From positions 1 to 5,120 of the forward strand of contig CALBVA010000011.1 in assembly GCA_937969125.1 (NCBI GenBank): a stretch of DNA of 5,120 bases, written 5' to 3'. The notes beneath the pieces were generated by a model that did not search any database, was not told where the DNA came from, and worked only from the letters and a program-made list of their open reading frames with translations. This DNA is from an uncultured Verrucomicrobiales bacterium (lineage in GTDB: Bacteria > Verrucomicrobiota > Verrucomicrobiia > Verrucomicrobiales > Akkermansiaceae). How positions within the stretch are numbered: the first letter of the stretch is position 1; each line of letters starts with the position of its first letter. Positions 1 through 5,120 of this stretch are shown piece after piece. The position numbers and the translations under genes are program-made.

Positions 1-43
1 GCCAAGTTCTTTGGATTAAAAGGCTGGGGGAGGGCTCTATCGG

Positions 44-475
44 TTACTCTTGCTTCACTGCGCGAACCCCTGCCCATGATCCTTTAAATGGAATGATGGT
101 TTTGATGTATCCGAGATAGACGGTGTCTCCTTGTGAGCACAATCCCCACACTCCTTGAGAGTTCTTTGATTTACCGTAACCTGGGAGGCGTTTTGGTTTT
201 TTGGGATTGGAGACATTAATTGTGACGAGTTCGCTGTCGCCTGCTGATAGGTAGAGCATTTTGCGGTGCGAATCGAAGGCGATCTGGTTAGTGTGTCCTG
301 GGCTGTTGAACCAAATGTTGGAATTTTCAGCTGTCCATGGGTTTAACCAGGCGACTTGCTTGATCCTCTTAGGGTTACGAATGTCCAAGACCTCCAAGCC
401 CGCGTAATCGATGGCTGCGTAAGCGAGATCACCGTGAATCTGGATGTTGTTGTAGGCACTTGGTTTTTTGCCCAT
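44..475 (-). CDS. LVIVD-repeat beta-propeller protein, probably a 5'-truncated remnant
   Basis: The 143-residue product carries LVIVD-type repeats, the blade unit of a family of secreted or surface beta-propellers of unknown biochemical function. Blade-like units are visible at about residues 18-43 (LAYAAIDYAGLEVLDIRNP) and 73-100 (SAGDSELVTINVSNPKKP), with a degenerate third at about 118-142. Family members are normally several hundred residues long with a signal peptide; this one has neither a signal peptide nor enough blades for a closed propeller. The ATG is immediately preceded by an in-frame TAA (476-478), and the upstream codons in that frame show no further repeat. An AGGA lies 6 nt before the ATG, so translation of the short form is possible. 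I read it as the C-terminal part of a broken gene; a short intact gene is the alternative. Its G+C content is lower than that of the sugar cluster to its right. Confidence 0.6.
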   Translation of the reverse strand: MGKKPSAYNNIQIHGDLAYAAIDYAGLEVLDIRNPKRIKQVAWLNPWTAENSNIWFNSPGHTNQIAFDSHRKMLYLSAGDSELVTINVSNPKKPKRLPGYGKSKNSQGVWGLCSQGDTVYLGYIKTIIPFKGSWAGVRAVKQE

Positions 476-481
476 TTATGT

Positions 482-485
482 TCCT
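482..485 (-). promoter_or_regulatory. Possible ribosome binding site (AGGA)
   Basis: On the minus strand AGGA stands 6 nt before the ATG of the LVIVD-repeat ORF. Spacing is good, but a four-base match can occur by chance. It is the only evidence that the short form is translated from this start. None of the minus-strand cluster genes to the right shows a Shine-Dalgarno match this well placed. Confidence 0.3.
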
Positions 486-490
486 GACCC

Positions 491-751
491 TTGGTATGCG
501 ATCTCAGGTATATGCTTACGACTAATCGAATTACAGGTGGTGGTGGCCATAACTCGAACGCACCTGAGGCTAATGAAGATTGGGGTTCATTCGTTATTCG
601 CGGGGTGGAAAAATTGACTTGGTTTAAACCTGAAGGTTCAAACCGTGAAGCTTTTCTGTTTAGCGCGGATACAACGACGGTTCCTGAGCCATCTGGGAGC
701 GTTCTTTTGAGCTTTGGTTTTTTGATTTTAATTGCACGTCGGAAACGATAG
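491..751 (+). CDS. C-terminal fragment of a PEP-CTERM sorted protein
   Basis: The 86-residue product ends in a classic PEP-CTERM tail: VPEP at residues 64-67, a hydrophobic stretch at about 69-82 and the basic end RRKR at 83-86. In known systems this tail directs exported proteins to an exosortase (EpsH/XrtA type), which processes them at the inner membrane for surface attachment or release. The part before it is Gly/Asn/Glu-rich and soluble-looking (GGGGHNSNAPEANEDWGSF). PEP-CTERM proteins need an N-terminal signal peptide and none is present. A TGA at 485-487 closes the frame just upstream. The possible starts are TTG at 491 or ATG at 512, neither with a clear ribosome binding site. It is therefore most likely the 3' end of a disrupted gene. 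Its stop lies 15 nt from the stop of the convergent kinase gene. Confidence 0.6.
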   Translation: MVCDLRYMLTTNRITGGGGHNSNAPEANEDWGSFVIRGVEKLTWFKPEGSNREAFLFSADTTTVPEPSGSVLLSFGFLILIARRKR

Positions 752-766
752 CTTTTCAAAAAATTC

Positions 767-1462
767 CTAATAACTGAAACACTTCTCCATCATTGTTGCG
801 GCAGGATGATTCTGCCAATTTCTTTTGAAACGAAGACGGTCTGATGCACGGGCGCGATCCCAAGCCTTGCCGGAAAGGAGAAACCGGGTGGCGTCTAAAT
901 CGATGAAGGATGGTTGATTAGCGTCATCGACGATAATATTGGAGGCTTTTAAATCTCCGTGGGCGATATGATAGTCTGAAAAGAGCTCGAAGTGGTTGGT
1001 TAGTAGTGGGATAACCATCTCCAGTCGCTCCGGGGGAAGGGATCGGAGGGAGGTGCCGGCTGCCCGCTCGGTCACGAGAAGCGACTGCGAGTTTAGGAGT
1101 CCCAGAGCGGAAGTCTGCTCGGCGATTAAGAGTGGTTTCGGAGTGGGAATACCGACCTTATCCAGGGCGAGTCCGGCGATCCAGCTGCGCTGACAGCGGG
1201 ATCCTCGGATGCGATAGTTAAGTTTTTTGAAGATTTTTTTTGGATGATAATACTTTAAAACGATCTCTCTTCCGTCTTCCAATTGGACGGCTCCGATCTG
1301 TGAGCGGGAACCATTCTTGAGGAGGATCCAGTCGGCGGGGGGCTGATTGGTAAATTGGGTAATTTCATCTACCAGGGTGGGGTTGACGGTCGTGTGGAGG
1401 TCCGCGGCTTCCTTCAGAAATTCGCTCAGTTCGTCCGGAGTGATGGCATTCTCTAGTGGCAC
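767..1462 (-). CDS. WaaP/InaA-like lipopolysaccharide sugar kinase
   Basis: This 231-residue protein belongs to the Kdo/WaaP protein-kinase-like family, whose members phosphorylate sugars of the LPS inner core with ATP at the cytoplasmic face of the inner membrane. Visible kinase motifs are the ATP-binding lysine in IVLKYY (Lys70), the segment GIPTPKPL (about 104-111) typical of this family, the catalytic loop HGDLKASN (His168, Asp170, Asn175) and the metal-binding motif IDLD (Asp188-Leu-Asp190) in place of DFG. All catalytic residues are present, so it should be active. Length is close to the family norm. The start is a GTG that overlaps the last 10 nt of the glycosyltransferase gene; no Met codon occurs earlier than the core fold, so the GTG is the best start and translational coupling is likely. 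The pairing with a WaaG-like glycosyltransferase mirrors the waaG-waaP order of LPS core operons. The true acceptor sugar cannot be told from sequence. Confidence 0.85.
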   Translation of the reverse strand: MPLENAITPDELSEFLKEAADLHTTVNPTLVDEITQFTNQPPADWILLKNGSRSQIGAVQLEDGREIVLKYYHPKKIFKKLNYRIRGSRCQRSWIAGLALDKVGIPTPKPLLIAEQTSALGLLNSQSLLVTERAAGTSLRSLPPERLEMVIPLLTNHFELFSDYHIAHGDLKASNIIVDDANQPSFIDLDATRFLLSGKAWDRARASDRLRFKRNWQNHPAATMMEKCFSY

Positions 1463-2556
1463 AGTTTTTCGATGAAGGTTCGGGTGTTTTCCGAAACCGG
1501 ATAGCCTTCCGCTGCTGTGCGTGCGGATATCCGCATGTCCCGCCGTGCTTCAGGAGTGAGTTCGCAAAAGGTGATGATCCGTGCAGCGAGATCGGATGCC
1601 TGATGGTCGGTCGCCCCTTCGATGAGGTATCCGTTTTTACCTTCGTCCACCACTTCAGAGGATCCATGGGTGGAGGTGGTCAGTGCGGGGAGGCCGCAGG
1701 CGAGGGCTTCCAGGACCACGTTAGCGAAGGGGTCGTAGAGGGAGGGGAAGACGAGGAGATCGGCCTGTCGGTAAGCTTTTTGGATTTCCCGAGTCGGTCC
1801 TTCGAAGGTGATGAATGGTTCGACCTGCAATGAGCGGGCGAGCTTCTGATAAGAGGTGGGATTGTCCCTGCCGATGACGCGCAAGGTGCAGTCGTGGCCG
1901 GCTTGCCTGACATCCGCGAGGGCCTTGATGGTGGGGGCCAGTCCCTTTCGCTTGAAGTCCTGCCCTACGAATAGGAGTTCTAGTGAATCGCCCTCCCGAA
2001 GTCCGATGTCCGGGGTGAATTGCTCAAAATCGACCCCGTTGTAGATAACGTGAATGCGCTCTGCCGGGTAGCGGTAAAGCCGGGCAATGAGATCCTTTGA
2101 GAGTTGCGAGTTCGTCACGATCATCCGGGTATTCTCAGGATTCAGGATCTCACACTCCATCTTCAGGATCGTGCGATGACGTGGATTGAGTGACTGTAGG
2201 AAGCGGTGGAATTTTCCCGGATAACGGAGCTCCATCCAAAAGCTGTGAAGTGGGTCCGAGACGCGGAAGGCATCCGAGGGATAGCTGCGCGATAGGGCGA
2301 TGACTTGATCGGCTCCGAGGGTCGCTGCGATGGCCTGGGCATTCTCATGGAAACTCAGATTCCGCCACGATGAGCTGGTGCGATTCACCTTCACCGGGTG
2401 GTGGATGAGATCCGGATGGACATCCGGTTCGAAGATTTCTGCGAGGACGTGGACCTCATGTCCTAGTTCGCAAAGTTCGCGGCAGAGATTCGCCGCGTAG
2501 CGTTCCGCTCCGCCCTTGGTGTAGGAGACCTCGCTCCGGATGATCGCGAATTTCAT
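1453..2556 (-). CDS. GT4-family glycosyltransferase (WaaG-like)
   Basis: A 367-residue retaining glycosyltransferase of the GT-B fold, family 4. The N-terminal acceptor domain has the GGAE loop at residues 15-18; TNS (148-150) and YNGVD (172-176) mark the hinge and start of the donor domain. The donor half contains the FVGQDFKRKGL segment (196-206) and the nucleotide-sugar motif YDPFANVVLEALACGLP (274-290). The usual EX7E pair is here Asp275 and Glu283, a substitution I believe is common in the YDPF subgroup. There is no signal peptide or membrane segment, so it should work on the cytoplasmic side of the inner membrane. The nearest well-known role is WaaG, which adds glucose to the LPS inner core. 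Here the upstream genes make UDP-uronic acids, so a GlcA or GalA donor is equally plausible. The ATG lies 15 nt after the epimerase stop; no Shine-Dalgarno sequence is visible, so reinitiation may matter. Confidence 0.85.
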   Translation of the reverse strand: MKFAIIRSEVSYTKGGAERYAANLCRELCELGHEVHVLAEIFEPDVHPDLIHHPVKVNRTSSSWRNLSFHENAQAIAATLGADQVIALSRSYPSDAFRVSDPLHSFWMELRYPGKFHRFLQSLNPRHRTILKMECEILNPENTRMIVTNSQLSKDLIARLYRYPAERIHVIYNGVDFEQFTPDIGLREGDSLELLFVGQDFKRKGLAPTIKALADVRQAGHDCTLRVIGRDNPTSYQKLARSLQVEPFITFEGPTREIQKAYRQADLLVFPSLYDPFANVVLEALACGLPALTTSTHGSSEVVDEGKNGYLIEGATDHQASDLAARIITFCELTPEARRDMRISARTAAEGYPVSENTRTFIEKLCH

Positions 2557-2571
2557 TCGGGAGGGGGCGAC

Positions 2572-3516
2572 TTAGTTCAGGCTGCGATACCACTCGACGT
2601 ATTTTTTCACGCCCTCCGCGATGGGCGTGTGGGGCTCATAGCCGAGGAGTTCCTTAGCCTTTGAGACGTCCGCAAAGGTGCGGGGGACATCTCCCGGCTG
2701 CTCGCCGACCACTCTCACATCGGCCTTCTTTTCGCAGGCCGTTTCCACCATCTCTATCAATTCCGCCAGCGTCGTGGTAGCGGAGCCGCCGAGATTGAAG
2801 ATCTCGAAATTCGAATCGTGGTAGTTCATCGCGTTCAGCACTCCGCTTATGATGTCCTCCACGTAGGTGTAATCACGGGCTGTCGTACCGTCGCCATATT
2901 GTTCGATCGGCTCGCCGGCCAGGATGCGTTTGGTGAATTTGGAGATCGCAAGATCCGGTCGCTGGCGTGGTCCATAGACGGTGAAAAAGCGCAGACACAT
3001 GCAGCGCATACCGAAGAGATGGGCATAGTTTGAGCAGACCTGTTCCCCTGCTAATTTGGTCGCGGCATAGGGTGAGATTGTCCGGTTCAGCGCATCTGTC
3101 TCGGCAAAGGGGACCTTCTCATTCACCCCGTAAACCGAAGATGATGAGGCAAAGATGAAGTTCTTAACCTCATGGTGGTGGCAAGCATCCAGAAGGTTGA
3201 AGGTGCCATCGATATTCGTGGTGAAGTAGAGCTTGGGCGATTGGATCGAGGGTCGCACTCCGGCGCGGGCTGCGAGGTGGATTACGGTTTCAAAGGAACC
3301 CTTCGCGAAAGTCCGCTCCACCAGGATGGCATCGCGGATATCTCCTTCTACAATGACAGCCCGATCCTGGAAGCGGGCGACATTTCCTCGCTTGATCTCC
3401 GGATCGTAAAAGGTGTTGAAGTCATCAATGATGGTGACTTCATGGCCATCAGCGAGGAGAGCATCGACAAGGTGTGATCCGATGAAGCCGGCACCCCCGG
3501 TTACGAGAATTCTCAT
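2572..3516 (-). CDS. NAD-dependent nucleotide-sugar epimerase, probably UDP-glucuronate 4-epimerase
   Basis: This 314-residue extended SDR enzyme has the NAD-binding GxxGxxG at residues 7-13 (GGAGFIG), Asp31-Asp32 at the end of beta 2, LAARAGVR (81-88), the Ser cluster 124-127 and the catalytic Tyr150-xxx-Lys154 (SPYAATK). The segment DFNTFYDPEIKRGNV (32-46), LAARAGVR and LRFFTVYGPRQRPDLA (175-190) are signatures of the UDP-glucuronate 4-epimerase branch rather than of GalE. That enzyme interconverts UDP-glucuronate and UDP-galacturonate in the cytoplasm through a 4-keto intermediate with bound NAD. Its place 55 nt downstream of UDP-glucose dehydrogenase, which makes its substrate, supports this. 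The ATG at 3516 begins directly with the Rossmann strand, as in the family; an AAGG lies only 2 nt before it, too close for an ideal ribosome binding site. UDP-glucose 4-epimerase or a UDP-xylose-type decarboxylase are less likely alternatives. Confidence 0.85.
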   Translation of the reverse strand: MRILVTGGAGFIGSHLVDALLADGHEVTIIDDFNTFYDPEIKRGNVARFQDRAVIVEGDIRDAILVERTFAKGSFETVIHLAARAGVRPSIQSPKLYFTTNIDGTFNLLDACHHHEVKNFIFASSSSVYGVNEKVPFAETDALNRTISPYAATKLAGEQVCSNYAHLFGMRCMCLRFFTVYGPRQRPDLAISKFTKRILAGEPIEQYGDGTTARDYTYVEDIISGVLNAMNYHDSNFEIFNLGGSATTTLAELIEMVETACEKKADVRVVGEQPGDVPRTFADVSKAKELLGYEPHTPIAEGVKKYVEWYRSLN

Positions 3517-3571
3517 GGCCTTTGTTTAGCCTGAGGTGGATGGGGTGTCGAGGGGGCGCGTCACGATTCAA

Positions 3572-4930
3572 CTAGCTCCGCCCCACCGCGTGGGTCTCAA
3601 ATCCGATTTTTCTGAGCGTTTCGAGATCGAGGATATTCCGTCCATCGAAGACAAAGGCGGGCTTGAGCATCCGGTCATAGATGGTCTGGAAATCAAGGGT
3701 CTGGAATTCATCCCACTCGGTAAGAACGGCAAAAGCGTGGGCGTTCTCACAGGCCTCCTCTGCCGTCGCCGCCGTGATCACTCCAGGGTGGTCCTCCGGC
3801 ACGCCGATGTCCCGGCAAATCTGGGCGCGCGAAACCTTTGGATCATAAATGTGCACCTCGGCCTGCTCTTCCAGGAGGTCGCGGCACACGTAGATCGCTG
3901 CCGATTCGCGGGTGTCATTGGTGTCCTTCTTAAAGGCAAATCCCAGGATCGCGATCTTCTTTCCGGAGACGGTATTAAAGAGAGTCTTTACGATTCGCTG
4001 CACGAAGCGCTGTCGCTGGTAGTTATTCATCTTAATGACCTGCTCCCAGTATTCCGCAACCTCGTTCAGGCCGTAGTGTTCGCAGAGATAGACGAGATTC
4101 AGCACATCCTTTTGGAAGCAAGAACCACCGAATCCCACCGATGACTTCAGGAATTTCGGCCCGATCCGCGAGTCCGTGCCAATCGCTCCCGCCACCTCAT
4201 CCACGTTTGCCTCGGTTGCTTCGCAGAGGGCCGAGATCGCATTGATGGAGGAAATCCGCTGCGCCAGGAAGGCATTCGCGGTGAGCTTGGATAGCTCTGA
4301 TGACCAGACATTCGTAGTGAGGATGCGCTCCTTCGGGACCCAGCGGGCATAAATGTCAAAGAGGGTTTGGATGGCCTTCGCGCCCTCCGGGGATTCTTCT
4401 CCACCAATGAGGACCCGGTCCGGATCCAGGAGGTCTTCGATCGCCGTTCCCTCTGCGAGAAATTCGGGATTCGAAAGCACCTGAAATTTGGCCTTGGAGG
4501 GACTGTTGTCCAGAATCGTGCGGATCGTCTCTGCCGTGCGCACTGGTAGGGTGGACTTTTCTACCACGATCTTGTCGCTCGTGGAGACCTCCGCGATCTT
4601 GCGCGCGCAAAGCTCGATGTATTTCAAGTCTGCCGCTTTCCCCGCACCCGTGCCGTAGGTCTTGGTCGGGGTATTTACCGACATGAAAATGATGTCCGCT
4701 TCCGCCACCGCCGTGTCCACATCGGTGGAGAAGAAGAGATTTTGATTCCGCGCGGCGATGACCAGCTCATCGAGTCCCTTCTCATAGATCGGGAGACGGT
4801 CGCTGTTCCAGGCGGCAATGCGGTCCGTATTGATATCGACCACAGTGACCTGAATGTCAGGGCACTTGTGCGCGATCATGGCCATCGTAGGGCCACCGAC
4901 ATATCCAGCTCCAATGCAGCAAATCTTCAT
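3572..4930 (-). CDS. ugd: UDP-glucose 6-dehydrogenase, eukaryote-like type
   Basis: A 452-residue enzyme oxidising UDP-glucose to UDP-glucuronate with two NAD+ in the cytoplasm. The N-terminal Rossmann motif GAGYVGGP starts at Gly7. Catalytic residues all appear: Thr127 in STLPVR, Glu156 in NPEFLAEG, Lys215 and Asn219 in SKLTANAFLAQRIS, Cys271 in GFGGSCFQKD and Asp275 in the same motif. The C-terminal UDP-binding domain contains AILGFAFKKDTNDTRES (327-343) and ends soon after FVFDGRN (426-432). Long blocks such as ICCIGAGYVGGPT, LPIYE, NTPTKTYG and LTTNVWSSELSKL match, from memory, the animal and plant UGDH type much better than E. coli Ugd, and the length suits that type without the long human tail. 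The ATG at 4930 is where family members begin; no clear ribosome binding site precedes it. It supplies UDP-glucuronate to the epimerase encoded next. Confidence 0.96.
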   Translation of the reverse strand: MKICCIGAGYVGGPTMAMIAHKCPDIQVTVVDINTDRIAAWNSDRLPIYEKGLDELVIAARNQNLFFSTDVDTAVAEADIIFMSVNTPTKTYGTGAGKAADLKYIELCARKIAEVSTSDKIVVEKSTLPVRTAETIRTILDNSPSKAKFQVLSNPEFLAEGTAIEDLLDPDRVLIGGEESPEGAKAIQTLFDIYARWVPKERILTTNVWSSELSKLTANAFLAQRISSINAISALCEATEANVDEVAGAIGTDSRIGPKFLKSSVGFGGSCFQKDVLNLVYLCEHYGLNEVAEYWEQVIKMNNYQRQRFVQRIVKTLFNTVSGKKIAILGFAFKKDTNDTRESAAIYVCRDLLEEQAEVHIYDPKVSRAQICRDIGVPEDHPGVITAATAEEACENAHAFAVLTEWDEFQTLDFQTIYDRMLKPAFVFDGRNILDLETLRKIGFETHAVGRS

Positions 4931-4967
4931 AGTTGGTAAAGGTTGGTTATCAGGAAAACGGAAGATG

Positions 4968-5120
4968 TCAGGGCGAAAGAACGAATATCTTGCCGGAGAG
5001 TCGCTTAACCCTCTTTATCTGATCTTCTGGTGCCACATAGAGGTCTACTGGAGTGTGCTTCTCTGCAGAGATTTCCCGTAGCCTCTCCTGCAGCGTCCCG
5101 TCATCTACGGTGAAATCGAC
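4968..5120 (-). CDS. C-terminal end of an unidentified protein (runs off the window)
   Basis: Reading from the right edge on the minus strand, one frame stays open for 50 codons to a TGA at 4968-4970. The peptide (VDFTVDDGTLQERLREISAE, then a further 30 residues ending KIFVLSP) is charged, has a likely amphipathic helix around LQERLREISAEK and a short strand-like end, and looks like a real soluble protein terminus rather than a chance frame. I do not recognise the family. A weak resemblance to ExbD-type periplasmic domains was noted but is not convincing. It lies 37 nt upstream of the UDP-glucose dehydrogenase gene in the same direction, so it may be the preceding member of the operon. The N-terminal part lies outside the window, so no start can be given. 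Confidence 0.55.
   Translation of the reverse strand, partial: VDFTVDDGTLQERLREISAEKHTPVDLYVAPEDQIKRVKRLSGKIFVLSP

Noticed and set aside
1..43. Possible terminator downstream of the LVIVD-repeat ORF
   Set aside because: The only inverted repeat is a 4-bp CCAA/TTGG pair and the G-rich run does not pair with anything nearby.
343..759. 138-codon open frame on the minus strand
   Set aside because: It covers the opposite strand of the PEP-CTERM tail, which has a clear motif, and the other frame of the LVIVD-repeat ORF. Its peptide has no repeat, signal peptide or known motif.
752..766. Possible bidirectional terminator between the convergent PEP-CTERM and kinase ORFs
   Set aside because: Only a weak TTTT-C-AAAA pairing without a G+C-rich stem is present; it does not support a terminator.
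1456..1833. 125-codon open frame on the plus strand
   Set aside because: Antisense to the GT4 transferase donor domain, with no recognisable domain.
3172..3477. 101-codon open frame on the plus strand
   Set aside because: Antisense to the N-terminal half of the epimerase, whose Rossmann motif is unmistakable.
3536..4144. Long 202-codon open frame on the plus strand
   Set aside because: It lies antisense to the 3' end of the strongly recognised UDP-glucose dehydrogenase gene and its peptide shows no family motif; it is a shadow of the G+C-rich codon pattern.
4931..4967. Possible promoter before the UDP-glucose dehydrogenase gene
   Set aside because: The 37-nt gap shows no -35/-10 pair I could support, and the same-strand open frame just upstream suggests read-through transcription.

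Overview
The window looks like a piece of a Gram-negative bacterial chromosome, most likely from the Verrucomicrobiota (Verrucomicrobiaceae-like). Three things suggest this. A small plus-strand ORF ends in a textbook PEP-CTERM sorting tail (VPEP, hydrophobic stretch, RRKR). A WaaP-type lipopolysaccharide kinase implies an LPS-bearing outer membrane. The UDP-glucose dehydrogenase is strikingly like the animal/plant enzyme, a type found in some bacteria of this kind. The phylum call is an inference; Planctomycetota-like or other PEP-CTERM-bearing Gram-negatives are not excluded.

Layout. From the right edge leftwards runs a tight minus-strand cluster: the C-terminal 50 codons of an unidentified gene (4968-5120), UDP-glucose 6-dehydrogenase (3572-4930), a UDP-glucuronate 4-epimerase-like SDR enzyme (2572-3516), a GT4 glycosyltransferase (1453-2556) and a WaaP-like sugar kinase (767-1462). 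Gaps are 37, 55 and 15 nt, followed by a 10-nt overlap, so one transcript is likely. The left 750 bases differ: a short PEP-CTERM tail ORF on the plus strand (491-751) converges on the kinase, and a short LVIVD-repeat beta-propeller ORF on the minus strand (44-475) lies back to back with it. Both lack a signal peptide and look like the 3' halves of larger secreted-protein genes. The 60-base lines I counted by hand were about 45-52% G+C in the left part against about 57-60% inside the cluster.

How it works together (inference from families and order). The dehydrogenase makes UDP-glucuronate from UDP-glucose. The epimerase converts it to UDP-galacturonate. The glycosyltransferase could add this or another sugar to a lipid-linked or LPS-core acceptor, and the kinase could phosphorylate a sugar of the same glycan. 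The expected product is an acidic surface glycan carrying uronic acid and/or phosphate. No gene-free stretch exceeds 300 bases. I see no RNA gene, insertion sequence, CRISPR array or convincing terminator.
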